Of a stretch of DNA of 64,000 nucleotides, positions 15,918 to 24,478 are shown piece after piece. A model generated the notes under the pieces. The model saw only the letters and a list, made by a program, of their open reading frames with translations. It had not been told where the DNA came from and ran no database searches. Each line of letters opens with the position of its first letter. The stretch's first letter is position 1. The stretch comes from Chitinophagaceae bacterium (GTDB lineage: Bacteria > Bacteroidota > Bacteroidia > Chitinophagales > Chitinophagaceae): NCBI GenBank assembly GCA_023957155.1, contig JAMLHK010000001.1, forward strand, positions 1 to 64,000, given 5' to 3'. The position numbers and the translations under genes are program-made.

Positions 15918-18221
15918 TTACCACTTCTTTAACTCCTCTTCCGTAAACGGTTGCTGCCGGTTACCCCAACGCTGCCTGACCTTTAGCACATCCTCTTTGG
16001 TAACATCAGATGCATTGTTGTTCCAGTTCTTGCGGATATAGCTCAGCGTCTGTGCAATATCTTCTTCACTCAGCTCATCGTTATTGAGCAACCCCGGCAT
16101 TTCCCCGCTGATCTCAGGAGCTTTATATACTTTGTTGTTTACTGTTACCGGGCCGGTTAAACCGTACAGCACAATAGCGATCAGCTTCCGCTTATCGCCG
16201 GTTACCCAGGAAGACTGGTTTAAAGGAGGCGCAAGAGAGGCTATGCCATTGCCATCGCTGCCATGGCAGGTTTTACAGATGCTCCGGTATACCTGCGCCG
16301 CTTTTGGAAATTGTTTATTGAGCAATTCCAGGTTTTTGCCGGATTCATTTTTTTTGATGTCATCCAGCGTTTTTTCAAACTGCCGGTTAATAGCCAGGTT
16401 AGTATCAGGGTAAACGGAGCGGATCTTTTTGTAAAAGATATTTTCTTTCTTTTCAATATTCGTGATCAGCGCATCTGCCACATAGCGGTTATCCGGATAT
16501 TTCCCGGCAATCTCCATCCATAACGTGTCTGCCACCGGCTGATCAAAAGCGCTGATGCAATGCAGCTGAAAGGCAATATAAGGAGCGGTCAGCGTATCCT
16601 GTTGAGCGATGATTTGCCTTAGCTCAGCGGCGAACTGCCGGTAATTATCGCTGTTAACAACAGAAGCGGCTGCATCCAGGGCCGCTGCGCGTACCTTCCA
16701 GTAGGGATGCCTGAGCAAAGGAACAATATCTTCATACTGCAGGATACCGAGCCCTTCGAGGGTCCACATCGCATGAACAATGGTAACCGGGTCATTGGGT
16801 TTCTCCAAATACTTTCTCAGCCCGGGTGCAGCCGATACCATTTTCCCGTCCACCAGCATTTGTTGCGCTTTATCTCTTATCCATCCGTTTTTGTCTTTAA
16901 GCAGGTTAACGAGCGCTAAAGGTTCATGCGGCATTAAAACAGGCTTAACCTTTTTTCCTGCAGGCACTACTTTGTATATACGTCCGCAGTTGAGGGGAGT
17001 CGTAAGTCCCCTTTTTACAATTTCATCTTTGAGATAGTTAGTAAGGTAAGTGCGATGTTGTATGATCCCCCTGTACATATCCACTACATACATGGCGCCA
17101 TCGGGACCATCGTACAGGTTTACGGGTCTGAAGCGCTCATCAATGCTGGCGAGGAACTCCCTGCCGGCATAGGCTTGTTTCCCTCCGGTGATATATCCTT
17201 CTTCCCCGAGGATATTTCTTTTTACCAGGTTGGCAGAGGGCTCGGCAACAAATACGTTTCCATGATAGGTACTATCAAACAAGCCTCCCCGGTATACTAA
17301 TGGCCCGCAGGCAGCGGTAAATTTCACGAGCCGGGAACTGTCATCCAGTACCTTTTCCTGATATCCCCTGTTTACGCCGGTTGTGGGGCGTATGGGATAT
17401 ACCCTGTTGTCTTTAACTATATCCACACTATACCCGGCCACGCTTCGCTGGTTTTCGTTCCAGGCACCCAGTGCAGGCAAAAAATAATCTCCTATCAGGT
17501 TTTGAGAATTATTGTTGTAATACAGCCGTCCGAAATCATCCCGGGAGATACCCCATTGTCCGCGAAAGTGAGTACGCTCTATCAGCCATTGATCGCCCTT
17601 TTTTCGATAGCGCTTAGCCGATTTGGCATTGTATATCCAGTTGTCCATCCCCCGCAACAGTCCGTTGGGCTGATGTTCTACGTTACCGCCAACGGTATAG
17701 GCAGAATCAACCAGTATCTTTTTACCGGCACGGTCATTATTCATTTCTATATACCACAAATTGGGTGGTTCGGCAACGAGCAGCCCGTTCTCTATCAGGC
17801 ATAAAGCCCGGGGTAAAACCAGGGAATCTAAGAACACTTTCCTGTCATCCATTATGCCATCGCCATCCTTATCCTCAAGAATAATGACCTTTCCATTCGG
17901 AATATCTTCACCACGCCCTGCTGTATCGGGCATATATCCCTGCATTTCCAGCACCCAGATACGTCCTTTGTCATCAAAATTTAACGCTACGGGAGTAGTG
18001 ATCAGCGGCTCTGAGGCAACCAGCTTCACTTCAAACCCTTTTTCTGCTTTCATAGTCAGGATGGATTCCTGCGGTGTCAGCACCGGCGCCTCTGCTATGA
18101 TTTTCTGTTGGGTGGCTTCATCTATTTTCAGCCCGTTGATGAGGTTATTATTGTCTTCGCCGCAGCCTGTGGAAAAAAGAAAAATTGCTGCTGCCAGGAA
18201 AAAATACACTGTCTTTTTCAT
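15918..18221 (-). CDS. PVC-type heme-binding CxxCH lipoprotein (dehydrogenase propeller + HEAT-like + cytochrome c)
   Basis: 767 residues. Lipoprotein signal with Cys20 ('FSTGCGED'). A propeller-like dehydrogenase region spans about 60-400 ('LVASEPLITTPVALNFD', 'DKDGDGIMDD', 'GMDNWIYNAKSAKRYR'), then a helical repeat region (about 430-600), then a cytochrome c domain with C649-K-T-C652-H653 and distal Met in 'SGEMPGL'. The family is common in Planctomycetes and Bacteroidota glycan loci and is thought to take electrons from a periplasmic sugar oxidation; the substrate is unproven. It is paralogous to the partial gene at 1-1183. It lies between the isomerase-like gene and the sulfatase. Confidence 0.9.
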   Translation of the reverse strand: MKKTVYFFLAAAIFLFSTGCGEDNNNLINGLKIDEATQQKIIAEAPVLTPQESILTMKAEKGFEVKLVASEPLITTPVALNFDDKGRIWVLEMQGYMPDTAGRGEDIPNGKVIILEDKDGDGIMDDRKVFLDSLVLPRALCLIENGLLVAEPPNLWYIEMNNDRAGKKILVDSAYTVGGNVEHQPNGLLRGMDNWIYNAKSAKRYRKKGDQWLIERTHFRGQWGISRDDFGRLYYNNNSQNLIGDYFLPALGAWNENQRSVAGYSVDIVKDNRVYPIRPTTGVNRGYQEKVLDDSSRLVKFTAACGPLVYRGGLFDSTYHGNVFVAEPSANLVKRNILGEEGYITGGKQAYAGREFLASIDERFRPVNLYDGPDGAMYVVDMYRGIIQHRTYLTNYLKDEIVKRGLTTPLNCGRIYKVVPAGKKVKPVLMPHEPLALVNLLKDKNGWIRDKAQQMLVDGKMVSAAPGLRKYLEKPNDPVTIVHAMWTLEGLGILQYEDIVPLLRHPYWKVRAAALDAAASVVNSDNYRQFAAELRQIIAQQDTLTAPYIAFQLHCISAFDQPVADTLWMEIAGKYPDNRYVADALITNIEKKENIFYKKIRSVYPDTNLAINRQFEKTLDDIKKNESGKNLELLNKQFPKAAQVYRSICKTCHGSDGNGIASLAPPLNQSSWVTGDKRKLIAIVLYGLTGPVTVNNKVYKAPEISGEMPGLLNNDELSEEDIAQTLSYIRKNWNNNASDVTKEDVLKVRQRWGNRQQPFTEEELKKW

Positions 18222-18270
18222 CTATACTGCCTGATAATTTCTGGGAAAAGGTGAATGAATAATCAAAACA

Positions 18271-19194
18271 TTATTTCGGATCAATAAAACGGTAGGCTTT
18301 TAATGCTGCCAGCTCACCCTCTCTCCCCGGTTCTTTTATCCCGTGCTCCAGCCCCACAAAACCCCGGTAGCCTTTATCATACACGTGCTGAAGCACATTC
18401 ACATAATTGATCTCTCCCGTGGTAGGCTCTTTGCGTCCCGGGGTATCACCGATCTGCATATAGGCAATCTCTTCCCAGGCATAATCCAGCGTGGGGATCA
18501 GGTTCCCTTCTTCGATCTGAACATGGTAAAAATCAAATAGTATTTTTACGCTCGGACTGCCAACGGCTTTTGCCAGCGCATAAGCCTGGGGTATCGTATG
18601 CAAAAACATACCCGGGTGATTGATCTTATGGTTCATACTTTCTATGACCATAACAATACCATGCGGCTCATATATTCCGGCTATACGTTTCAGCAATTCA
18701 ACAGCATTGCCCATCTGAAAGTCATGCGGAATCTTCGGGTCGGCCATACCCAGCACATTGTGAATGAATTTCGTATTCATCCGTTTGGCGATCTCCACCG
18801 ATGCACGCACATCGTTCAGCACCTGGTCACGCAGTTCCTTATCCCTGCCCGCAAAAGTGACATCCTTGAAGGTATGTGTACCTACAAACTGACCAAATTC
18901 CATTCCTTTTTGCTGGAGCAGCTTACTGACGCGTTCCTGCTCCTCTACCGGGCGTCTCCTGAAAAATGTGCTCTCCCAGGCGCGGAAGCCCTGGTCGTAT
19001 CCCCACCTGATCTGATCTTCCACATCGTTACCTGACAGGTTGCGGAAGATGCCGAAGTCGGGCGAAAATTTCATTTTAAAGGGTGGCGCGGCATACGGTT
19101 CTTCTTTAGCGGGTGCAGCCAAAACAGATGCCGGCGCAGCAGCCAGTGCGGCCGAGCCGGCAAGGAGCCTGTTCATGAATTTACGTCTTTGCAT
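18271..19194 (-). CDS. Hydroxypyruvate isomerase-like TIM-barrel protein, Tat-exported
   Basis: 307 residues. It starts MQRRKFMNRLLAGSAALAAAP, a Tat-type signal. The barrel has the metal and active-site stretches of the hydroxypyruvate isomerase / sugar phosphate isomerase-epimerase superfamily: 'VMVIESMNHKINHPGMFL', 'ILFDFYHVQIEEGNL', 'MQIGDTPGRKEPTTGEINY' and 'FVGLEHGIKEPG'. Glutamates and aspartates at those places are the usual metal ligands. Periplasmic members of this fold in Bacteroidota accompany Gfo/Idh/MocA and DUF1080 proteins and may act as 3-keto-glycoside isomerases or lyases (family-context inference). The following repeat-rich spacer separates it from DUF1080. Confidence 0.87.
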   Translation of the reverse strand: MQRRKFMNRLLAGSAALAAAPASVLAAPAKEEPYAAPPFKMKFSPDFGIFRNLSGNDVEDQIRWGYDQGFRAWESTFFRRRPVEEQERVSKLLQQKGMEFGQFVGTHTFKDVTFAGRDKELRDQVLNDVRASVEIAKRMNTKFIHNVLGMADPKIPHDFQMGNAVELLKRIAGIYEPHGIVMVIESMNHKINHPGMFLHTIPQAYALAKAVGSPSVKILFDFYHVQIEEGNLIPTLDYAWEEIAYMQIGDTPGRKEPTTGEINYVNVLQHVYDKGYRGFVGLEHGIKEPGREGELAALKAYRFIDPK

Positions 19195-19445
19195 ATTGAG
19201 TTACTTTAAAAAAACAGCAGCAATAATCCCAGGCATCAGCATGGTAAACTCCATGTAACTCCTTTTCCCCATACTTTCATTTCTGCCAGTTTTGTAATCA
19301 AAAACCCATTTTAAGCTGCTCAAGTTACGTGTTTATGTTATTATTAAACATATAGGGGTGAAAAATGTATTTCACCTGTCACAATTCACTTCAATGTAAA
19401 AATTGAAAACAAAAAATTGCAACTTGCCTAACAGAAAAGGCGAAC

Positions 19446-19481
19446 GCAATAGCCCTGAATGAAGACCCCACTGCGACTTAA
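19446..19481. repeat. Partial copy of palindromic repeat family P
   Basis: CGCAATAGCCCTGAATGAAG followed by ACCCCACTGCGACTTAA matches the right-hand end of the P repeats at 19665, 35277 and 36117. Only that end is present, directly next to a Q repeat, so the 19.4-19.8 kb spacer is a mosaic of repeats. From 19195 to 19445 I see only A+T-rich sequence without a gene. Confidence 0.6.
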
Positions 19482-19490
19482 GTTACTTAC

Positions 19491-19548
19491 GGTCTGACGC
19501 TACCGCGTGCCGACCGTAAAGGCCGCGGTCGGCACCGAAGGTCAGACC
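19491..19548. repeat. Complete palindromic repeat, family Q
   Basis: A bulged palindrome of 58 bases: outer arms GGTCTGAC and GTCAGACC, inner arms GTGCCGACC and GGTCGGCAC, followed by GCAGAAAA. The left half recurs at 1245-1269, and most of the element at 48419-48468. Placement at 3' ends of genes and between operons fits a REP/terminator-like element. Confidence 0.75.
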
Positions 19549-19597
19549 GCAGAAAAAAATAAACACCTTACATATTCCTTTTATATACTTTCAAAAG

Positions 19598-19653
19598 CCT
19601 TATTTTTTCGCAGATAAGGGTCGGATCCAAATATTCCTAAAACTTACAGGACT
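19598..19653 (-). repeat. Copy of the 3' end of the DUF1080 gene outside the gene
   Basis: These 56 bases repeat 20438-20493 with few changes. Read on the minus strand they still encode the DUF1080 C-terminus (PVSFRNIWIRPL-S-AKK-stop). With 20438-20493 it forms direct repeats flanking the transposase unit. A third copy is at 36050-36105. Confidence 0.75.
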
Positions 19654-19664
19654 TCGTCCTGACG

Positions 19665-20493
19665 GGGGTCTTCACAGCCAGGCAACTATGTGAAGGGTGA
19701 GATCCCGGCGAATTATTTGGCACCAGGGTCTCATGGCTGCCCGCAATATCTCTGAATAAAGACCCCGCTGCGACTTAAACCTTATTACCTTCATAACCAG
19801 CCTTACAACATCAACCAACCTTATTACCTTATAATTCCCATTTCAGGGTTTTTTGATAGTGCCTTATAAAACTATCATATTCCTCGGCGAAACTTACCGT
19901 TTTATGGTGTATCGGTTGGTTGATGATGTACTTACAGACTTTATCAATATCTGTTTTTGAAACCGAAAATGCTGATGCTGAAGACTGCCAGGCGAAACGA
20001 CCAATACTCAGCTTATTGTTCGAAATGAATTTTGCTGAACTTTCCGTAATGATGTCCGCCAGGGTTGCTTCTGAGATCCGTGGAGATCGTGATATAAGGA
20101 AATGAACATGATCCGGATTAGCAAAAATGCTGTATAATTTCGAGTCGTTGTTGTTAACAATCCCGGTGATATATTTTTCAATTCTCTCCCGGTGGCATTC
20201 CAAAATCAACGGAAGCCTGTTTTGAGTAATAAAAATAAAATGAGTGTAAAGGTTGTAATATTCGATTTTCATGATTAGCTGTTTATATGGTAATAAAGTA
20301 ATAAGGTTATTTGGTGGTAATCAGAAGCTCTTACTAAGGTAATAAGGTTTGGGAAGACTTCAGGTATTTTAGGCGTACTTTCTATTTCTCCTACCCGGCC
20401 ATACCGGGTTTGGCAGAACAGGTATTAATTTTAAAAACCTTATTTTTTCGCAGGTAAGGGTCGGATCCAAATATTTCTAAAGCTTACAGGACT
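19665..20493 (-). mobile_element. IS200/IS605-type element unit, copy 1 (palindrome P + Y1 transposase + DUF1080 tail)
   Basis: 829 bases aligned without a gap to 35277-36105 (constant offset of 15612). It contains an imperfect palindrome P (19665 to about 19778; outer arms GGGGTCTTCA and TAAAGACCCC, inner GTGAGAT/CCCGG and CCAGGGTCTCA), the transposase gene and the 56-base DUF1080 tail. The right end merges into the intact DUF1080 coding sequence. Differences are concentrated in the flanks; the transposase gene differs at one visible base. True element ends are not proven and no flanking target duplication is expected for this family. Confidence 0.7.
19829..20272 (-). CDS. tnpA: IS200/IS605 family Y1 (HUH) transposase, copy 1
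   Basis: 147 residues, the usual length. HUH motif H55-V-H57 in 'NPDHVHFLIS'. Catalytic tyrosine candidate Y115 in 'VCKYIINQPIHHK', with Q119 placed as in the family. Single-strand DNA transposase acting on subterminal hairpins; the P palindrome next to it is a good candidate substrate. It differs from the 35441-35884 copy at residue 72 (Ala here, Val there). There is no accessory tnpB. It could equally be a REP-associated transposase (RAYT), but the repeated unit and tight copy identity favour a transposing element. Confidence 0.9.
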   Translation of the reverse strand: MKIEYYNLYTHFIFITQNRLPLILECHRERIEKYITGIVNNNDSKLYSIFANPDHVHFLISRSPRISEATLADIITESSAKFISNNKLSIGRFAWQSSASAFSVSKTDIDKVCKYIINQPIHHKTVSFAEEYDSFIRHYQKTLKWEL

Positions 20494-21186
20494 GTCATGC
20501 CCCTGAATTTTCAAAGGCAATGCCTCATGCTTTTCATAAACAGGAGGTGACACATACGTTGTCCCTTTTATCTCCACATGGTTCTGAACCAGTACCCCAT
20601 TTTGCAATACCGATATATAGGCAGGCTTTTCTAAATCGCCATTTGGCTTAAATACAGGCGCTGTGAAAAATATATCATACGTCTGCCAGCTTCCGGGAGG
20701 GAGGCTCACATTTACCATAGGAGCATGCTGCTTATAAATGCTTCCCGCACTACCATCTGCATAGGTGTCGTTATGGTAAGAATCCAAGATCTGAACTTCA
20801 TAAAGTCCCTGGAGAAGAACTCCGCTATTTCCACGGTTTTGTCCCTTCCCTTTATAAGGAGATGGAGTTCTCCACTCTACATGTAACTGACAATCTCCAA
20901 AAGAGCGTTTTGTTTGAATATACCCGAATCCGGCGGGAGCCGTAAAGAATCCATCTGAAACCTTCCAGGCAGCCAGGTAATGATTATCCTCAGGACTCTC
21001 CCATTTATTTAAATCCTTTCCATCAAAAAGTATAATCGCATCGGAGGGAGGTTCAATGTATCCCTTTCCGGGAATAACTTCCGTGATGGATGAACTACGG
21101 CTATCTGTCTGTGAATAAAGAGCCGGATGGATGAGCCACTGCAAGAGGAATAATAAAAACAAATTTTTCATAAGTGTAATTTCCAA
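20440..21186 (-). CDS. DUF1080 / 3-keto-disaccharide hydrolase-like secreted protein
   Basis: 248 residues. The signal peptide probably starts at the in-frame Met6 (MKNLFLLFLLQWL...). The concanavalin-like fold motifs of the family are present: 'LFDGKDLNKWES', 'GNSGVLLQGLYEVQILDS', 'GSIYKQHAP' and a C-terminal 'VSFRNIWIRPL'. Members act on 3-keto-disaccharides or 3-keto-glycosides, cleaving after oxidation at C3 (established for some homologues; inference here). The last 19 codons lie inside the repeated 56-base tail shared with the transposase units. The gene's 3' end was therefore rebuilt or left intact by the insertion. Upstream neighbours are Gfo/Idh/MocA and NodB-like genes. Confidence 0.9.
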   Translation of the reverse strand: MEITLMKNLFLLFLLQWLIHPALYSQTDSRSSSITEVIPGKGYIEPPSDAIILFDGKDLNKWESPEDNHYLAAWKVSDGFFTAPAGFGYIQTKRSFGDCQLHVEWRTPSPYKGKGQNRGNSGVLLQGLYEVQILDSYHNDTYADGSAGSIYKQHAPMVNVSLPPGSWQTYDIFFTAPVFKPNGDLEKPAYISVLQNGVLVQNHVEIKGTTYVSPPVYEKHEALPLKIQGHDSPVSFRNIWIRPLPAKK

Positions 21187-21281
21187 TCGTTTAGAATCAG
21201 CACATCATTATTGACAACTCTATTCCGGGTTATTCTATTTCAAACAAACCCGCTTTAACAAGCCGGCATGCAGCGTAATCC

Positions 21282-22730
21282 TTATCCTAAGCTCAGATCC
21301 CATGGCATACGATATTGGCGTTTTACAAACTGGTTGGCAGCTTCAAAATTTGTGATTCGCATATTTTGGGCATCCCATAATAAACGCCGCCTGCCGGGAT
21401 ACCTGTCTTCTCCCCTTTTAGCGCTGGGGTTTTTTATTCCATGACTGCGAATAGCCAGGTTGGCAATTAAAATACTTTCCGCAAACGGCCCGGCATAATC
21501 AAAATCCGAGCTGGTTTCGGCGTTTCCATATCCCGCAATACAAGCATTAACCCATTGCAAATAGTGACCTTCCGGTACACGCCTGATCGTTTCAGGAACA
21601 GATCTTGCTTCTTCCTCCCGTGAAAGGGGCAATAATCTTGGATTGGCCCCGTAACAATCTGCCAGCAACATCCCCTTCGTACCGATAAACAAAACGCCGC
21701 CATCCGGACTGCCAAACGGTTCGCCGGGCTCCAATTGTTCCGGTCTCTCGGGCATTATGCCCCCGTCATACCAGCTTACTTTGATTTTTCCTTTTCCATC
21801 TTTCTTTGGATAGCGCAGATGAATAACTGAAGCAATGGGTGCGCTTTCAGCACTATCAACTTCCTTAAAGAAATCACTCCAACTGTTAGCAACACTACAT
21901 TCAACCGATTCAGGAAAATCTATTGGCAATATCCGGTAGATAGGATCCATAATATGACAAGCCATATCTCCCAGGGCCCCGGTACCAAAACGCCACCAGC
22001 CTCTCCAGTTAACCGGGTGATATCCCGGGTTATAATCCATCATTGGAGCAGTACCCAACCATAGATCCCAATTGAGTTCTTTGGGAACACTATATATTCC
22101 TGTAAGAGGAGCGATGCCCTGAGGCCAGACAGGCCGGTTTGTCCAGGATTCCACTTTATAGACGTCACCAATCAATCCTGCATCGTACAATTCTTTCATT
22201 CGTCTCACTCCCTTTCCCGACCCACCCTGGTTACCCATTTGTGTTACCACTTTATATTTCTTAGCTGCCCGGGTAAGCATTCTCGCTTCCCAAATATCAT
22301 GAGTGAGCGGTTTCTGGGTATAAACGTGCTTGCCCAACTGCATGGCAGCCATGGTAGCCACAGCATGGGTATGATCGGGTGTTGAAACAGAGCAGGCGTC
22401 TATATTATTTTTTTCTTTATCAAGCATTTCCCTGAAATCGTGATAATAGCTTGCCTTAGGAAAACTTTCCCGGGTTTTTGCTGACTGGCGATCATCCACA
22501 TCTGCCAATGCCACTATATTGACCCTGGGGCTTTTTGCAAATCCCTGGATGTCCCTGCCTCCCTGTCCGCCAACACCAATCGCTCCAATATTCAGTTTAT
22601 CACTTGGAGCCACATATCCCCTACCTAATACATGACGGGGTACAATGAAATATCCCATTGCTCCGATTGATGTATTCTTTATAAAATTTCTTCGTGAACT
22701 GCCTGATCTTAACTTAGCTTTCTGACTCAT
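21282..22730 (-). CDS. Gfo/Idh/MocA family oxidoreductase, Tat-exported
   Basis: 482 residues. Tat signal with 'SRRNFIKNTS' at about 12-21. NAD(P)-binding 'IGAIGVGGQGGRDIQGF' near residue 48, 'VNIVALADVDD', and the catalytic lysine motif as 'TQKPLTHD' (usual EKP). The C-terminal dehydratase-like domain contains 'WRGWWRFGTGALGDMACHIMDP'. Tat export of an NAD-dependent fold implies a tightly bound cofactor that is recycled on the protein. Such exported members oxidise glycosides at C3 or use a redox-assisted cleavage. It lies 2 bases after the NodB-like gene stop (22733), so the two are in one operon. Confidence 0.92.
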   Translation of the reverse strand: MSQKAKLRSGSSRRNFIKNTSIGAMGYFIVPRHVLGRGYVAPSDKLNIGAIGVGGQGGRDIQGFAKSPRVNIVALADVDDRQSAKTRESFPKASYYHDFREMLDKEKNNIDACSVSTPDHTHAVATMAAMQLGKHVYTQKPLTHDIWEARMLTRAAKKYKVVTQMGNQGGSGKGVRRMKELYDAGLIGDVYKVESWTNRPVWPQGIAPLTGIYSVPKELNWDLWLGTAPMMDYNPGYHPVNWRGWWRFGTGALGDMACHIMDPIYRILPIDFPESVECSVANSWSDFFKEVDSAESAPIASVIHLRYPKKDGKGKIKVSWYDGGIMPERPEQLEPGEPFGSPDGGVLFIGTKGMLLADCYGANPRLLPLSREEEARSVPETIRRVPEGHYLQWVNACIAGYGNAETSSDFDYAGPFAESILIANLAIRSHGIKNPSAKRGEDRYPGRRRLLWDAQNMRITNFEAANQFVKRQYRMPWDLSLG

Positions 22731-22732
22731 CG

Positions 22733-24445
22733 TTATATAGGCTTTTTCCTTTTATAATATCTGTCTGTTTCAGAAAAATTAAAGACAATAAGACTTTTAT
22801 CCGGCTTTATCCTGATCACTTCATCCTTAGGCGATTTTGAAAAAGTACCTTCCATTGCTTTCACCCGGTATTTCATTTTATCAAACGCACAATACATAGT
22901 CCGCGGGGTGACTTTGTAGAAAGGCATTTGAGCACTATCTGATGCGGTTAGATCTAAAAACCACTGTACATCCTCCGCACCTTCCATTTTCATGCTCAGT
23001 TGCTTTTCATCCACATCTATCGTCAATTTCGTGCCGGGTATTTTCAATGGCCACTCTATATATAATTTACCCGGAACATCGTCTCTTATAATAGGATCAT
23101 TGCCTTCTACAATAACTTCTTTTCCATTGATCACAGCTTTAAGCCACAACCCTGCTGTCTTTTCGTTTGAGCTCCACCGATAGCCATCTACAAATGGCAA
23201 TGTAAAGAAAGCGCAATCATTTGAAGTAGCCACACCCTCTGTATAATATGAGGGGAAGTGTTCATTAAATAAATGGATATCCCTGAAGCGTAGGGTATTA
23301 TTCTCCCACAGTAAGTTGAATCTGTAAAACCGGCTGTTAAACCACACGGTCTTTTTATTGCTACCGGTGATATCCTTATTTACCGTTACAGCAGTAGCAG
23401 GTGTAAGTTTATATTTTTTCCGGAACCATTCGCCCGAAGCGGCCAGTGTTTCTACTCTTAGCCTCCCTTCATCCCTGAGCTTTGCAATTAACGGCATTTG
23501 TAACTCATATCCTTTCTTCATGGCATTCCAGGTAAAAGAATTTTCCTGACCAGCCTGCACATAGTTATATTCCATACTGGCGCCTTCTAAAAATTCTCTG
23601 AAATACCAATACACCCAGGCAGAATCACCTCCGCCAAATCTATACACCGGTTCCAACGAAACAACACCCTGCCGGTTTGTACCGCGACCTTTATCATCAT
23701 ATTGCCTTACCGGATCGCTGCCCAGCATCCGGAATACAGGAACCGGGGTTTGATTAGCCTCTGTCTGTGCCGGCATATAACTGTTTATCTTGCTGGGATA
23801 ATAGGCCTGGTTCCAGTAACCACCCCACAATGTATAGCCATCTGTGCCCACCTGGTCTTTGCAATTAGCAGAAGCAACTATCTTATACTTCTCATACATA
23901 TAATTCAATGTATGCGCATCAATAAACCAGGAGGCTACTGATTTTGGGTAGTAACCGAATATCTCTTTAAAATCAGCCATATAAACATCCACCAGCTTTT
24001 CCCGCTCGGGAGGCGTATAGCCTGTGGAAAAACCCACGTTTGCATGCCAGTCCCATGGAAAACGCCCCCGCCATCTTAATCCGGCCTTTTCCACCAGCGG
24101 TTGCGGAATTTCCCACCAGCCTCCTATTTCAAAAGACTGTGCCGGCAGTTCTTTCAGAAGATATTGGTAACGGCTATCCATCAGCGCATCATACTGTAAT
24201 AAAAAGGTTCCGGGCAGTTGGTATTTTTTCATTATTTCCACCTGCTTTACCACAGTCTGATAAAGTACTTCTTCGGTTATTTCCGGGATGCGGGGCTCAA
24301 GTAAGCGAATGAAATTAATGATATTAACAATTTTAGGCTTCGCATTATCAGTGGTTACCTGTGCGGAAACTTTCCGGCTGCCCAACAACGAGATTACCAA
24401 TAAAACCGGGATAATACGCTTAGAGGAAACGAACGAGGTTACCAT
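22733..24445 (-). CDS. Secreted NodB-like (polysaccharide deacetylase fold) protein of unknown function
   Basis: 570 residues with a signal peptide to about residue 29. The N-terminal half resembles a NodB/TIM-type barrel: 'NIINFIRLLEPR', 'MKKYQLPGTFLLQYDAL', 'FEIGGWWEIPQPLVEKAG', 'FPWDWHANVGFSTGYTPPERE' and 'SVASWFIDAHTLNYM'. The C-terminal half is beta-rich. From memory it resembles the DUF3863/DUF3864 family of Bacteroides, annotated as a putative hydrolase; I cannot confirm that here. It is not a typical CE4 enzyme since SFDDG is absent. Tight coupling to the Gfo/Idh/MocA gene suggests a role on the same oxidised glycoside. Confidence 0.6.
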   Translation of the reverse strand: MVTSFVSSKRIIPVLLVISLLGSRKVSAQVTTDNAKPKIVNIINFIRLLEPRIPEITEEVLYQTVVKQVEIMKKYQLPGTFLLQYDALMDSRYQYLLKELPAQSFEIGGWWEIPQPLVEKAGLRWRGRFPWDWHANVGFSTGYTPPEREKLVDVYMADFKEIFGYYPKSVASWFIDAHTLNYMYEKYKIVASANCKDQVGTDGYTLWGGYWNQAYYPSKINSYMPAQTEANQTPVPVFRMLGSDPVRQYDDKGRGTNRQGVVSLEPVYRFGGGDSAWVYWYFREFLEGASMEYNYVQAGQENSFTWNAMKKGYELQMPLIAKLRDEGRLRVETLAASGEWFRKKYKLTPATAVTVNKDITGSNKKTVWFNSRFYRFNLLWENNTLRFRDIHLFNEHFPSYYTEGVATSNDCAFFTLPFVDGYRWSSNEKTAGLWLKAVINGKEVIVEGNDPIIRDDVPGKLYIEWPLKIPGTKLTIDVDEKQLSMKMEGAEDVQWFLDLTASDSAQMPFYKVTPRTMYCAFDKMKYRVKAMEGTFSKSPKDEVIRIKPDKSLIVFNFSETDRYYKRKKPI

Positions 24446-24478
24446 AAGAGGGAAAGATAATTAATAAAAAATACCTGC

